From Deltaproteobacteria bacterium SG8_13 (lineage in GTDB: Bacteria; Desulfobacterota; Desulfobacteria; Desulfobacterales; SG8-13), in NCBI GenBank assembly GCA_001303025.1, contig LJNK01000031.1, positions 1-36,283 on the forward strand: a stretch of DNA of 36,283 nucleotides, in the 5' to 3' direction. Positions 1-9,407 of this stretch are shown here, in pieces. The stretch's first letter is position 1; each line of letters begins with the position of its first letter. A program made the position numbers and the translations under genes. The notes below the pieces were generated by a model. It was not told the origin of the DNA. It made no database searches and saw only the letters and a list, made by a program, of their open reading frames with translations.

Positions 1-2098
1 CATCCAAATCCGCGCCTTTTGCCGAAACCCGGGCGTTGCCTGAAAGCTGTATCGTGCTGTCGCCCCAGCGGATGCGGCTTTCCGTCACCCGCATCCTGAT
101 TTCGGATGCACCGGCCGGCTGCGCCACAAATCGTGCAGTGTCCACCCAAACTGCATCGGCAAGCGGCTTGGGGTGAAACCCCAAGCGCTGCGCCTCACCG
201 CTGAATTCGTATTGCCACAGGTGCGCCTTGTGAAGGGGGCCTTTTATGCCGAAACCCGCCAGCGTTACACTTCCGCCCAGAAACCGCATCGATTGCAGCC
301 CGGACTGCAGGGGCCCGAAGGTCTCCAGCCAGTCTACCAACTCGGGCACATCGAGCTGTGTGTTGCCGCCGGAAACCGTCAAGTTACCGTTTTGCGACCA
401 GTCCAAGCCGATCGACAGATTTTGAACTTCGGAGCCTCCGATTCGCGCGGTGACCTGGTCCACCACGCAGCGGGTGGAGTGAAACAGGTATCGGCCGCCA
501 CTTAAAACGACAGGGTGAGGGATGCGCGCATAATCAGCAAAGACGTGGGCGCTGGTTACCGACGCCGTGACCTGCAAATCGTCCAACTGATCGCCGATAA
601 CCAGTCGCCCCTCAGCGGTTCCGCTTAGATAAACGACTTTCTCCAGTTCGTTTTTAAAGCTTTCGCTGTCGACCAGGCGCATCAGGATCGGTTGGATCTG
701 GGCCACATCCGCCCGGGTTTCGATATCGAGATGAAACGGCGCGTCCGGGCTCACCAGCCCGAGGGTCAGTTCACCGTTTTTGCCGGACGAGTTGCCCAGC
801 TGAGCGGAGATATTTGTTCCCTGTAACAGGCCGTCGGCGATCGACGCCTCACCTCTTACCTTGCTGATCTCCAGGGTGACCCCGGGAATAAAGATATCCC
901 CTCCGGAGATGTTGCCCCGGATGATGTAATTTTCGACATGAGAGAGGTCGGCAGCGGATTTTCCCCGGGCGTGGACCGTGATGATGGGGACGTGACCACC
1001 GGTGATGATGGTAAAAATTTCCCGCACCGTTTTGTCCTGACCCATCACGGTCAGGGCGGCCTGCCGCAGCGCGGCGACATCGATTCCGGCGGCGCTCAGA
1101 TCGAGACGAATTTCCGGATCGCTGCGATTGAGAAACAGCGATCCGGATACCTGCAGGCCGGGTTGATCCAACCGCAGGTCGGAAAAGGAAATCACGGTGG
1201 TATCTTCGCGGATGCTGGCCACGGCTTTCAAGGATTTACTTTTCAGTACGGTTTCCACTCCCGGTCGCTGAAATCGCATGAACGGATTCTCAGCGTTCAG
1301 TGCAATTCGAAGCCGTCGGGCGGTCTCGAGTTGCAGTTTCAGATCGATATCCGCGCCGGAGTCGACCACGGGAAAGAAATGCCGTGTTTGCCGCGGGTCC
1401 AGCAACATGTGGGGGCGAAAGCCCATCACGCGGATGGCTGCAATGCCGGTAAGGCTGTCGGGGATCACCTGAGCGCTGAGGGTGACTCTTCGTCCCAGGT
1501 TGGAAGTACAATTCAACTTTACCCGCAGCTTATCCGCCGTGCGATGGACGCGTGCATTGATCGATCGAAATTCGATTTGCGCACCGCCAGCGGAAGGAGT
1601 AGAAAACTGACCGTTTTTTATCCGAATCCGGAAACCGGAAGACTGAAATGCGGGTATGGCCAAAAGGTACGCTGCAGCGCTGCGGACGGTCTCGGCGGAG
1701 ATCAGAGTCGACTCTTTGTCCGCAGTCCCGGTACCGGACCCCGGCTGTAAAATGAAGCGCGGGTTTTCGATTTGCAGGGCGGCAAGCCGGATTTGTCCCT
1801 TCAACAACCCCGCGATTTCCGGGTATGCCCGCAGGGCGCTCAGAGAGCATTTGAAATCGCCGGGCGCCGACAAGGTCGCCTGCTCGAGCGTTACCGTGGG
1901 GCGGGGCAGATACAGAATTTCTACGCGGTTGTAAGTCAACTGACTGCCGGTCTCGCTTGAGACCGTGTCGAGGATTCCCTGTTTCACCGCCTCGAGGTTT
2001 ACCAGCTGCGGCAGAATCAAAATTACCAGCAGAACCAACACGAACAGTCCGGCGGTCATTGCAGCCGTCCAGGCAACTATTTTTTTTAAAAAGCGCAT
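1..2098 (-). CDS. AsmA-like envelope protein, partial (C-terminus beyond left edge)
   Basis: An uninterrupted minus-strand frame runs from an ATG at 2098 off the left edge, about 699 codons without a stop. The N-terminus is a short basic segment (MRFLKK) followed by one hydrophobic anchor at about residues 9-30, and the rest looks like long beta-rich periplasmic sequence. Repeated patterns of the type 'LxGxxxxxxG' and 'xLQIENPRFxL' resemble the AsmA/DUF748/TamB-like superfamily. Such proteins are anchored in the inner membrane and are thought to span the periplasm and help move phospholipid to the outer membrane. That function is inferred from the family. The gene follows the DamX-like gene on the same strand after a 134-bp gap that holds a small hairpin. 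No strong ribosome binding site precedes the ATG; an in-frame GTG lies directly before it. The family call is fairly safe, the exact subfamily is not, and the missing end prevents a length comparison. Confidence 0.75.
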   Translation of the reverse strand, partial: MRFLKKIVAWTAAMTAGLFVLVLLVILILPQLVNLEAVKQGILDTVSSETGSQLTYNRVEILYLPRPTVTLEQATLSAPGDFKCSLSALRAYPEIAGLLKGQIRLAALQIENPRFILQPGSGTGTADKESTLISAETVRSAAAYLLAIPAFQSSGFRIRIKNGQFSTPSAGGAQIEFRSINARVHRTADKLRVKLNCTSNLGRRVTLSAQVIPDSLTGIAAIRVMGFRPHMLLDPRQTRHFFPVVDSGADIDLKLQLETARRLRIALNAENPFMRFQRPGVETVLKSKSLKAVASIREDTTVISFSDLRLDQPGLQVSGSLFLNRSDPEIRLDLSAAGIDVAALRQAALTVMGQDKTVREIFTIITGGHVPIITVHARGKSAADLSHVENYIIRGNISGGDIFIPGVTLEISKVRGEASIADGLLQGTNISAQLGNSSGKNGELTLGLVSPDAPFHLDIETRADVAQIQPILMRLVDSESFKNELEKVVYLSGTAEGRLVIGDQLDDLQVTASVTSAHVFADYARIPHPVVLSGGRYLFHSTRCVVDQVTARIGGSEVQNLSIGLDWSQNGNLTVSGGNTQLDVPELVDWLETFGPLQSGLQSMRFLGGSVTLAGFGIKGPLHKAHLWQYEFSGEAQRLGFHPKPLADAVWVDTARFVAQPAGASEIRMRVTESRIRWGDSTIQLSGNARVSAKGADLD

Positions 2099-2124
2099 CA
2101 CTGCTTGCAGATGACAAGTAAATG

Positions 2125-2141
2125 TTCCAGCCAACCTGGAA
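2125..2141. other. Small hairpin between damX-like and asmA-like genes
   Basis: A perfect 6-bp inverted repeat (TTCCAG / CTGGAA) with a 5-nt loop lies in the 134-bp gap between two minus-strand genes. On the minus strand only a weak T-rich run follows it. It could be an attenuator, an RNA stability element or chance; nothing else is apparent in this gap. Confidence 0.35.
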
Positions 2142-2232
2142 ACATACTCACGAAACAGGCGGGTTCAATGCCGGCGCTGAGAATTCCCTGATTCACCAGT
2201 TAGACAATGCTGCCGGTTGGAGCAGTTTCGGG

Positions 2233-3642
2233 TCAGGGCTTGGCTGCCTTGCGGATTTCTGCGTGAACGGCGGACATCTTCCGAATCCAGGGGGACATAT
2301 CGCGGACTTTTTCCGGCAGCCCGGCGATGGCCCGTCGGGCTTCTTCTACGCTCGGATAGGTGCCATACACCAGCGGAAACCAGATCCCCCCCCTGAACCG
2401 GCTGCGGTAATAGGCCGCTTGACCGCCGCGGTCGAGTCGGTGATCGGCGACAAACGCCAACAGGGACTGCTCGCTGCGCACACCGAGGAGCTGAATCGTG
2501 TAATCGGCCGCGTTTTGCGCCAGCAGCCATTGTTCCCGGCGGATATCACCCGGCCGGTCCTTGTCCGGTTGCCTTGACGGCGCGGCGGTCGCCGGCGATG
2601 GCTTCGAGTGCGTGCTGTCGGGGGCAGGGCGGTTTTGCGTAACGGCCGACACAACAGGACGAGCCGTTTTCGAACCACCGGGCTGCGACCCTCTACCCGG
2701 TGAAACCGAGGCGATGTCCGCCCGGGGCCGCAGCTGCCCTTCGACGCTTTGAATCTTGACTCGAACCACCTGTTGCCCCGATGCCGGCGCCAAACCTGGG
2801 CTGCGGTCGTTTACCGCGGATATCCACAAAACACCGGCAAGCAATACGGCTGCCAAAGTCGCTGCAAACCAGCCGACCGCGCGCAGCAAGCGGCTTTGAT
2901 TGTGCCGGGAATTCTCCCCTAAAACATTGCCGTAGAACCCGTGTTTGGCCCACAAACGGGCAGCGCCTTTGTTTATCCGCCCAGGCAATCCCGCAGAGCC
3001 GTCGTAGAGATTCTTCAATACGGTGGGCGTGAACGGGTTCTTGCCTGTGTAGCCCGCAACGGCCAACCGGTGGCGAATAAATGCGGCAGCCTCCTCCACG
3101 GTGATGGTCGGTAAAAATATCTTGTTAACAGCGTTTTCCTCGATCAAACCGCCGGAGACGGCGTCAAAGTTTTCGCCGACCCGTGGCCGTCCGAACAGCA
3201 CCATGCGCTTGAATTTACGGGCAGGGCCCTCTGTGAGCGTGTCCTGTAGGAGTTTGCGCAGCTCTTTGCGCGACAGCCGGTGGGCATCATCCATCAAAAC
3301 AATGGTGGCACCGGGATCCTGAAGCAAAAAAGCCGCCGGGCTGCCTTTTTGTTTCAGCCGGGGCCGCCGGCCGCCGGCCGCACTTTTGGCGGTTTGAACC
3401 CGGCACGGTTTCCAGGGCAGATCGGTGGTGGCCAGAATTCGCTGCAGCAGTGTGGATTTGCCGCTGCCGCGCTCCCCGATCACAAAAATGAGGGCATCGG
3501 AGCCTTGAATGAGCCGTCGCAAGATTGCCAGGCGCTGTTCAAAGGCTTCAAACGCATAGTAAAACCGTTTGTCCGGCTCCGGGTGGAAGGGATCTATGGG
3601 TATGCGGGAAGTTTTTTTGCGGTGGCTATTTGACCTTCTCAT
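2233..3642 (-). CDS. AAA+ ATPase with C-terminal SPOR domain (DamX/ExeA-like)
   Basis: This is a 469-residue protein in three parts. An ExeA/GspA-type AAA+ ATPase comes first, with Walker A GERGSGKS at about residues 56-63 and Walker B VLMDDA at 115-120. A single membrane helix follows at about 255-277, then a Pro/Ser/Lys-rich linker and a SPOR-like domain at about 379-456. SPOR domains bind denuded peptidoglycan at division septa, and DamX proteins of some Gammaproteobacteria have the same order, so a role in cell division or envelope morphogenesis is inferred. The frame is open upstream to 3729, but ATG 3642 is preferred because the sequence before it is not ExeA-like and a good promoter (-35 3675-3680, -10 3651-3656) would lie inside the longer version. 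That promoter ends 8 nt before the ATG, so the message may be leaderless. The next gene downstream is the AsmA-like envelope gene. Confidence 0.82.
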   Translation of the reverse strand: MRRSNSHRKKTSRIPIDPFHPEPDKRFYYAFEAFEQRLAILRRLIQGSDALIFVIGERGSGKSTLLQRILATTDLPWKPCRVQTAKSAAGGRRPRLKQKGSPAAFLLQDPGATIVLMDDAHRLSRKELRKLLQDTLTEGPARKFKRMVLFGRPRVGENFDAVSGGLIEENAVNKIFLPTITVEEAAAFIRHRLAVAGYTGKNPFTPTVLKNLYDGSAGLPGRINKGAARLWAKHGFYGNVLGENSRHNQSRLLRAVGWFAATLAAVLLAGVLWISAVNDRSPGLAPASGQQVVRVKIQSVEGQLRPRADIASVSPGRGSQPGGSKTARPVVSAVTQNRPAPDSTHSKPSPATAAPSRQPDKDRPGDIRREQWLLAQNAADYTIQLLGVRSEQSLLAFVADHRLDRGGQAAYYRSRFRGGIWFPLVYGTYPSVEEARRAIAGLPEKVRDMSPWIRKMSAVHAEIRKAAKP

Positions 3643-3650
3643 CTCTGGCG

Positions 3651-3680
3651 AGTATACCCCAAGATTCAATGGCAGTTCAA
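3651..3680 (-). promoter_or_regulatory. Putative sigma70-type promoter of damX-like gene
   Basis: On the minus strand, TTGAAC (3675-3680) and TATACT (3651-3656) are separated by 18 nt. The -10 box ends only 8 nt before the ATG at 3642, so transcription would begin at or next to the start codon. Confidence 0.55.
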
Positions 3681-3869
3681 GTTGCGATGCCGGCAGCTGA
3701 ACCGCGATCGATAGCCGAAGATTGGGCAAAACCGGGTGGCGGAAACCACGGTTTTGTTTTCACAGGTTTCAGAGTATAATTCCCGGGCCTTGCACGAAAA
3801 GCGAAGCAATCACTGCCCGCTGCAGCAGGCGGGGGTGCTCTCTGAAGAAGAACTTGTTGTCTGACATGC

Positions 3870-3898
3870 AAAAGGGGCTGTCCGGCCGGACGCGCCCC
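3870..3898 (-). terminator. Rho-independent terminator downstream of tRNA-Thr
   Basis: On the minus strand, just after the tRNA 3' end, a GC-rich stem is built from GGGGC / GCCCC around the 12-bp palindrome GTCCGGCCGGAC and is followed by TTTT. Position and structure suit a terminator for the tRNA transcript. Confidence 0.65.
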
Positions 3899-3906
3899 CT
3901 GGGAAC

Positions 3907-3982
3907 TGGAGCCGACGGGCGGATTCGAACCGCCTACCTGCTGATTACGAATCAGCTGCTCTACCAGCTGAGCTACGCCGGC
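3907..3982 (-). tRNA. tRNA-Thr (anticodon CGT), CCA encoded
   Basis: The minus strand folds into a complete cloverleaf of 76 nt. The acceptor stem is GCCGGCG with CGTCGGC (one G-U pair). The D stem is GCTC/GAGC. The anticodon stem GCTGA/TCAGC carries the 7-nt loop TTCGTAA, so the anticodon is CGT, which reads ACG threonine codons. The T stem GGCGG/CCGCC carries the loop TTCGAAT. The discriminator is T, and the terminal CCA is encoded at 3907-3909. The gene is divergent from mfd, whose start lies 32 bp away. A possible promoter (TTGATT, 17 nt, TATTTA; 4001-4029) overlaps the first codons of mfd. Confidence 0.96.
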
Positions 3983-4000
3983 TGTCGGTAACAGCACACC

Positions 4001-4029
4001 TAAATACTGCGTTTATGAATCAAAATCAA
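4001..4029 (-). promoter_or_regulatory. Possible tRNA-Thr promoter overlapping the mfd start
   Basis: On the minus strand, TTGATT (4024-4029) and TATTTA (4001-4006) are 17 nt apart and would start transcription about 12 nt before the mature tRNA. The -10 match is weak, so this rests mainly on position. Confidence 0.3.
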
Positions 4030-7000
4030 GCGAAAACAATTTTCGAATCCTTGTCGGATCGCCTGGCTCAAGCAGAAGGTGCGATCGACTGCACCGGCCT
4101 GTCGGGGGCTGCGGCAGCCTATCTGATTGCCGGCATCCAGCGTATAACGAAGGCTCCCCTGCTAGTGGTGGTGCCCTCTTCGAGAACCGGCGCGTCTCTT
4201 CGCGACGACCTGCGGTTTTTTATGCCGGAATCAGATGCTCGCTTGCTCGAGTTTCCGGCCTACAACATTTTGCCGTACAAATCGATGGCATACCACAGCG
4301 AGACGACCGCCAAACGCATCAGCACGCTTTACCGGATGATGACCGGCGATAATCGGCCGGTGACGATCCTTCCAGTCGACGCGCTGCTGCAGAAGGTCAT
4401 CCCTCGGCCGACGATGGTCGATTACGCCGAATTGGTAATGGCCGGTGAGGATTGTGAGCGCGACCGGCTGGTCGAGAAGTTGCTCCATGGTGGGTATGCG
4501 CATGCCGCCGTGGTCGAGGAACCGGGTGATTACGCGGTGCGGGGCGGACTCGTTGACGTGTTTTCTCCATTGTACGATGATCCGCTGCGGATGGAATTTT
4601 TCGGGAATGTGGTGGAGTCGATTCATTTCTTTTCCGCCACCAGCCAGCGGCGGATGCAGCAGGTGCCCGAAGCGGTCCTGCTGCCCGCCAGGGAGGCGGT
4701 CCTCGAACCGGCGGGCCGCAGCGCGCTGGTGAGCAACGTTCGGCAGCAGGCCACCGCTCAGCAGCTTCCGGTCAGAAAGCTGCGAGAGCTTGTCGAGCGC
4801 ATCAAGGTCGACGGCGCCTTTCCGGGCATCGACAGCCTCCTGCCGCTGGTCTACGAAGAGCTGAGCTCCGTCTTCGACTACCTGCCGAGCGGGGCATTGG
4901 TTGTCAATATCGATCCGGCCGCCGGCGGGCTGAGCGCTGAAAAAGCCGAAATGCAGATACGGGACGAATACAACCGGGCCTGCGAAAACAACCGGCTTTG
5001 TGTCGAACCGGATCGGGCATACTTTTCCTGGCAGCAGATCCAGCAGCTGATGGCTGATTACAAACAGCTGAACCTCCGGCCACTGCAGGTTTTACAGCAA
5101 CCATCGGAGAGCGGCAGCGCAGCTTCGGCAGTTCACTTCGACCTAAAAGACAATGCCGGGCTGAGCACCGAGCTGCGCAGTCTTCGTTCAACAGAGAATC
5201 CTTTGGAGCCTCTGGCTGATTGGATTGCCGGCAACCGCCGCAGCGGTGCTTTCTGCGTGCTGGTTTGCCGGTCCAAATCCAGGGCCGAGCGGCTGCGATC
5301 CCTGTTGCTGCCTTACGACCTGCAGTTCCGGATGGCCGAAGGTTTCCACATGATCAGCGATTCGGGCAATGCGGTTCCCTTAATTGTTGTCGGCCGGCTG
5401 TCGGCCGGCTTCGTGTGGCCGTCTGCAGCCACAGCCTTGATTACCGAGGAGGAAATATTCGGATCACGGTTTCACAGACCCCGCCGCCCGAAACCGAAAC
5501 CCGTTGCCGAGCTGATTGCCATCGAAGATCTGAAAACCGGAGACCACGTGGTTCACCTGGAGCACGGCATCGGGCAATACGGTGGGCTGGTGAAGCTCGA
5601 GCTGGACGGCACCACCAATGACTTTTTGCTGATCTCCTACCGCGACGATGATCGGCTTTACCTTCCGGTAGACCGTATGAACACCGTGCAGAAATACATG
5701 GGAGTCGACGGTGTCTCTCCGGTGCTCGACAAGATGGGCGGGCGATCCTGGAGCCGGGTGAAGGCCAGGGTCAAGAAATCGGCTGAAAAGATTGCCGGCG
5801 AACTGTTGAAGTTGTATGCGGCCCGCAAGGTCGCCCGGGGATGCGAATTCGATCCGGTGGACGACGAGTTGAAAAAGTTCGAAGCCGGCTTCACCTATGA
5901 GGAAACAGCGGACCAGCAGAAAGCCATCCGGGACGCATTGACGGACATGGCCGATCCGATTCCCATGGATCGGCTGATTTGCGGAGATGTCGGATACGGA
6001 AAAACCGAAGTCGCGCTGCGCGCATCCTTCGTTGCCGTGCACAACGGCAAACAGGTCGCCATCCTCGTGCCGACAACGGTGCTGGCCGAACAGCACTTTG
6101 CCACTTTTACCGAAAGGTTCGAGCGCTTTCCCCTGCGCATCGCCCGTCTGAGCCGGTTTCGTCCAGCGGCCGAGCAGCGTCAAATTGTCAAGCAGTTGCG
6201 GGACGGCAGGATCGATATCGTCATCGGCACCCACCGATTGCTGTCCTCCGATGTTGCATTCAAGGACCTCGGGCTGCTTATTTTGGACGAGGAACAGCGC
6301 TTCGGTGTGAAACACAAGGAAAAACTCAAACGGCTGCGCAAGTCGGTGGACGTGCTCACGTTGACGGCAACGCCGATTCCGAGGACCCTGCACATGTCCC
6401 TGATGGGTATCCGGGATATCAGCGTCATTTCAACACCCCCCGAGTATCGCCAGTCGATTATCACCTATGTGTCCGCCTTCGATCCGTCGATCATTGCCGA
6501 GGCCGTGCGCAGGGAGATCGCCCGGCGCGGTCAGATCTTTTTTATCCACAACCGCATCGAAACCATCGAAAATATGGCCCGCAAACTCCAACGGCTGGTT
6601 CCGGAGGTGCGGCTGGACACTGCTCACGGCCGCATGCCGGAGGATCGGCTGGAGAAGGTTATGCTGCGATTTCTCAACAAAGAAATCGACATGCTGGTGT
6701 GCACCACCATCGTAGAGTCCGGGCTGGACATCCCTTCGGCCAACACCATCCTGGTCAATCGGGCCGATCGTTTCGGCCTGGCCCAGATGTACCAGCTGCG
6801 CGGCCGGGTCGGGCGTTCGGATGAACAGGCGTATGCATACCTTTTCATTCCCCATGAGTCCATTTTGACACCGGAAGCCCGGAAACGGTTGAAGGTGTTG
6901 ATGGAGCACAGCGATCTGGGCTCCGGATTTCAAATCGCCATGAGCGATTTGCAGATCAGGGGCGGCGGGACGATACTGGGGGCCTCGCAATCCGGGCACA

Positions 7001-7533
7001 TCGCCGCAGTCGGTTACGAGATGTTTTTGCAGCTCATGGAAAATGCGATTGCAGAACTAAAGGGTGAACCGGTTCGCGAAACCCTCTCCCCGGAGATCAA
7101 TATCCCGCTGTCGGCGTTTATTCCCGAATCCTATATTGCGGATATCGACCAGCGACTGAGTGCTTATCGCCGGTTGGCGCGGATGACCGAACTCAACGAA
7201 ATCGCCGCGTTCAAATCCGAATGCCTGGATCGTTACGGAGCCCTGCCGGAGGAAGTCGCCAACCTGCTGATGAAAATCATGCTGAAGGTAATGGCCATCA
7301 AGGCCGGTGTGAACCGGCTGGATATGAACGGAGCTCGGCTGGTACTCGGATTCTCCGAGCAGCACCAGAAAAATCCGTCGGGAATCGTCGATATGATCCT
7401 GGCCGATCCCCGCCAATTCGCCCTAACACCGGAGCACGTTCTGCAGGTCCGGCTCGCTCCTGGCACAGCTGAGGGCCTGCTTTCGCAGGCGAAAAACATC
7501 TTGAAACGAATATCCCGCCATGTTAACAATTAA
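4015..7533 (+). CDS. mfd: Transcription-repair coupling factor Mfd
   Basis: This 1172-residue protein is full length for Mfd, the ATP-driven translocase that removes RNA polymerase stalled at DNA damage and recruits UvrA. The N-terminal third is the UvrB-like module. A CarD/RID-type RNA-polymerase interaction segment follows ([16 protein letters not shown], about residues 510-525). The RecG-like helicase then has Walker [10 protein letters not shown] at about 657 and the DEEQ box LDEEQRFG at about 757. Further helicase motifs [23 protein letters not shown] and QLRGRVGRS are intact, and the TRCF C-terminal domain closes the protein. The ATG at 4015 has no clear ribosome binding site. A TATAAT at 3775-3780 might serve as a distant -10 box, but its -35 region is poor. 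The next gene begins around the mfd stop codon, so mfd may be co-transcribed with the SurA-like genes. Confidence 0.98.
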   Translation: MNQNQAKTIFESLSDRLAQAEGAIDCTGLSGAAAAYLIAGIQRITKAPLLVVVPSSRTGASLRDDLRFFMPESDARLLEFPAYNILPYKSMAYHSETTAKRISTLYRMMTGDNRPVTILPVDALLQKVIPRPTMVDYAELVMAGEDCERDRLVEKLLHGGYAHAAVVEEPGDYAVRGGLVDVFSPLYDDPLRMEFFGNVVESIHFFSATSQRRMQQVPEAVLLPAREAVLEPAGRSALVSNVRQQATAQQLPVRKLRELVERIKVDGAFPGIDSLLPLVYEELSSVFDYLPSGALVVNIDPAAGGLSAEKAEMQIRDEYNRACENNRLCVEPDRAYFSWQQIQQLMADYKQLNLRPLQVLQQPSESGSAASAVHFDLKDNAGLSTELRSLRSTENPLEPLADWIAGNRRSGAFCVLVCRSKSRAERLRSLLLPYDLQFRMAEGFHMISDSGNAVPLIVVGRLSAGFVWPSAATALITEEEIFGSRFHRPRRPKPKPVAELIAIEDLKTGDHVVHLEHGIGQYGGLVKLELDGTTNDFLLISYRDDDRLYLPVDRMNTVQKYMGVDGVSPVLDKMGGRSWSRVKARVKKSAEKIAGELLKLYAARKVARGCEFDPVDDELKKFEAGFTYEETADQQKAIRDALTDMADPIPMDRLICGDVGYGKTEVALRASFVAVHNGKQVAILVPTTVLAEQHFATFTERFERFPLRIARLSRFRPAAEQRQIVKQLRDGRIDIVIGTHRLLSSDVAFKDLGLLILDEEQRFGVKHKEKLKRLRKSVDVLTLTATPIPRTLHMSLMGIRDISVISTPPEYRQSIITYVSAFDPSIIAEAVRREIARRGQIFFIHNRIETIENMARKLQRLVPEVRLDTAHGRMPEDRLEKVMLRFLNKEIDMLVCTTIVESGLDIPSANTILVNRADRFGLAQMYQLRGRVGRSDEQAYAYLFIPHESILTPEARKRLKVLMEHSDLGSGFQIAMSDLQIRGGGTILGASQSGHIAAVGYEMFLQLMENAIAELKGEPVRETLSPEINIPLSAFIPESYIADIDQRLSAYRRLARMTELNEIAAFKSECLDRYGALPEEVANLLMKIMLKVMAIKAGVNRLDMNGARLVLGFSEQHQKNPSGIVDMILADPRQFALTPEHVLQVRLAPGTAEGLLSQAKNILKRISRHVNN

Positions 7534-7576
7534 GGGTTTAGGGATGACAACCGATTCACCTTTTTGCGAGGAACAC

Positions 7577-8332
7577 GTGCCGATAATCGAGAGCAAAAAA
7601 TACACCCACCCGCTGCGCCGGGGGTGGAACGGGGCAAGAACCGGACGATCGCCTGCCCGAGGCCGGCTGCGGCGTACCGTGCTGCTGTCGCTGGTTTTGG
7701 CCGCCTGTTCTTTTTCCGGTCCGGGGGAAAATGACGAATACCTGATTCAGGTGGGGGAGCGGCTCGTGACCGTCGGTGAGTTCAACAGGGCGCTGGAAAT
7801 CGCCAAAGCCGCCTACCCGCACAACATCATGCAAAATCCGGAAGACTATCGGCAGGCCCAGATCCGGCTGTTGAACCAGATGACGGAAGAGCTCATTTTG
7901 CTGGAATATGCCCGGGAACTCAACATCGATGTGTCCGACGAAGAAGTCGAACAGGCGGTGGCGGCGGTCAAGGCCGACTACCCCGATGAGCAGGCCTTTG
8001 AACAGACGCTGCTGGAATATGCTGTCTCTTATACGGAGTGGAAAAACGGATTGCGGACGAGGCTGTTGATGGAAAAACTGATCGATATCGAGCTCAAGGA
8101 CCAGATCGTGATCACACCGGATGAAATCACGCGCTATTACAGGGAAAATTACGGCAGTGATTCGATGGCTCCCGGGATCAGTGAAAATTCAGAGGGATTT
8201 AACGAAATGATCGTCAATCATCTGAGGCACAACAAAACCGAAAAAGTCTATCGAACCTGGATCGAGAACATCCAGAAACGCTACACGATAAAGATCAACC
8301 AGAAAGAATGGGAAAAGATTCTTTCTTCCTGA
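7577..8332 (+). CDS. SurA N-terminal-like lipoprotein chaperone, no parvulin domain
   Basis: The product is a putative lipoprotein of about 251 residues. A basic n-region and hydrophobic segment end in the lipobox LVLAAC, with Cys at about residue 44 of this start. The mature part reads like a SurA/PrsA N-terminal chaperone domain: a short beta start (IQVGERLVTVGEFNRAL), then helices rich in Glu, Leu and Gln, and a C-terminal strand-like end (YTIKINQKEW). No peptidyl-prolyl isomerase domain is visible, unlike in its neighbour. The likely role is holding outer-membrane or exported proteins in the periplasm; this is inferred. GTG 7577 is chosen because GAGGAAC lies just before it. ATGs at 7520 and 7544 are alternatives in the same frame, the first overlapping the mfd stop. 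The stop codon overlaps the favoured start of the next SurA-like gene, suggesting translational coupling. Confidence 0.75.
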   Translation: MPIIESKKYTHPLRRGWNGARTGRSPARGRLRRTVLLSLVLAACSFSGPGENDEYLIQVGERLVTVGEFNRALEIAKAAYPHNIMQNPEDYRQAQIRLLNQMTEELILLEYARELNIDVSDEEVEQAVAAVKADYPDEQAFEQTLLEYAVSYTEWKNGLRTRLLMEKLIDIELKDQIVITPDEITRYYRENYGSDSMAPGISENSEGFNEMIVNHLRHNKTEKVYRTWIENIQKRYTIKINQKEWEKILSS

Positions 8333-9387
8333 TGCTGGGTTTCCACTTGCACGACCGCAGCAAAGACGAAATTCAGCGAAACCGCCCGTTAGGACGCGTC
8401 GACAGGTGTTTTGCACTCACCGCTGCGGCCTGGGGACTTGTGATGACGGCCCTGATGGCGGTTCCCGTGCGCAGCCTTGCCCTTGAGATTGTCGACAGAG
8501 TGGTGGCCATCGTCAACAACGAAGTGGTTTCGCTGTATGAATTGAATGAGTCCGTGCGCCCATTCATCGAACAGATTCAATCTTCCCAATACCCTGACGA
8601 CGTGGAACGTCAGCTCAAGTATGAAGTTCGCCAGAAGGTCCTGCAGCAGCTGATCGACGAGAAACTGACGGATCAGGAGCTGGCCAGGCTGCAGATAACG
8701 GTCAGTGAAACGGAGCTGGACCGTGCCATCGAGCGGATGAAGGAGGCGAACTTTCTTACGGACGAAAAATTGAGGGCCGGTTTGGAGCGGCAGGGGCTGA
8801 CGTATGATGAATATCGGCAGCGGATGAAAAAACAGCTGCTGCGATCAAAGCTGGTCAATCTTGAAATTCGCTCCAAGATTGTCATCACCGAGGAAGATAT
8901 CAAGGAGTACTACACCAATAATGCTGCCAGTTATGCCGGTGAGAAGAAGTACCTGCTGCATAACATATACACCCGACTTCCCTCGATTGTTACCGAACAG
9001 GAAAAGCAGATCGCCCTGGGGATCATGGAGACGATTCACCAGGAGCTTGAAGACGGAAAACCGTTCGAATTGCTTACTACAGACTACGCCGGCGCAACCG
9101 TGATGATCGAGTCCAGCAATCTGGGTTATTTTAAACTCGAGGAGCTCTCCAAGCAGCTGCGGGACGTGCTCGGCTCCATGCAAGCCGGCTCATTTACCCC
9201 GGTGCTCGAATCGGATTTTGGCTACCAGATCGTATATGTGGAAACGATTGAAGAAGTGGGGGGAAAAACGCTGGAAGAGGCCAAACCGGAGATTCAGCAA
9301 AAACTCTACGATGAGGTGGTCGATGAGAAATTCGAATCTTGGTTGCAGGTGTTGAGAGAGAGATCGCATATCAAAATCATCAATTAA
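8332..9387 (+). CDS. surA: SurA-like periplasmic peptidyl-prolyl cis-trans isomerase
   Basis: This protein of about 351 residues has a long basic n-region and a hydrophobic signal segment (TAAAWGLVMTALMAVPVRSLA). The start of the mature protein, IVDRVVAIVNNEVVSLYEL, is highly characteristic of SurA. A helical chaperone domain follows, then one parvulin-type isomerase domain at about residues 207-307, ending in the typical GYQIVYVE and a C-terminal helix that rejoins the chaperone fold. E. coli SurA has two parvulin domains; this one has a single copy. Its role is to escort outer-membrane proteins through the periplasm. The ATG at 8332 forms TGATG with the upstream stop, which points to translational coupling. 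An in-frame ATG at 8308 is the alternative start. Together with the preceding lipoprotein it makes a two-gene chaperone unit downstream of mfd. Confidence 0.88.
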   Translation: MLGFHLHDRSKDEIQRNRPLGRVDRCFALTAAAWGLVMTALMAVPVRSLALEIVDRVVAIVNNEVVSLYELNESVRPFIEQIQSSQYPDDVERQLKYEVRQKVLQQLIDEKLTDQELARLQITVSETELDRAIERMKEANFLTDEKLRAGLERQGLTYDEYRQRMKKQLLRSKLVNLEIRSKIVITEEDIKEYYTNNAASYAGEKKYLLHNIYTRLPSIVTEQEKQIALGIMETIHQELEDGKPFELLTTDYAGATVMIESSNLGYFKLEELSKQLRDVLGSMQAGSFTPVLESDFGYQIVYVETIEEVGGKTLEEAKPEIQQKLYDEVVDEKFESWLQVLRERSHIKIIN

Positions 9388-9407
9388 AGCCGCATCAAGA
9401 CTATGCC

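Noticed and set aside
938..1750. Open plus-strand frame of 270 codons
   Set aside because: Antisense to the AsmA-like gene, whose own frame stays open to the window edge and has a credible membrane anchor and beta-rich sequence.
3677..3997. Open frame of 106 codons on the minus strand containing VAQLVEQLIRNQQVGGSNPP
   Set aside because: It is the translation of the tRNA-Thr gene and its flanks, a well-known type of false gene call.
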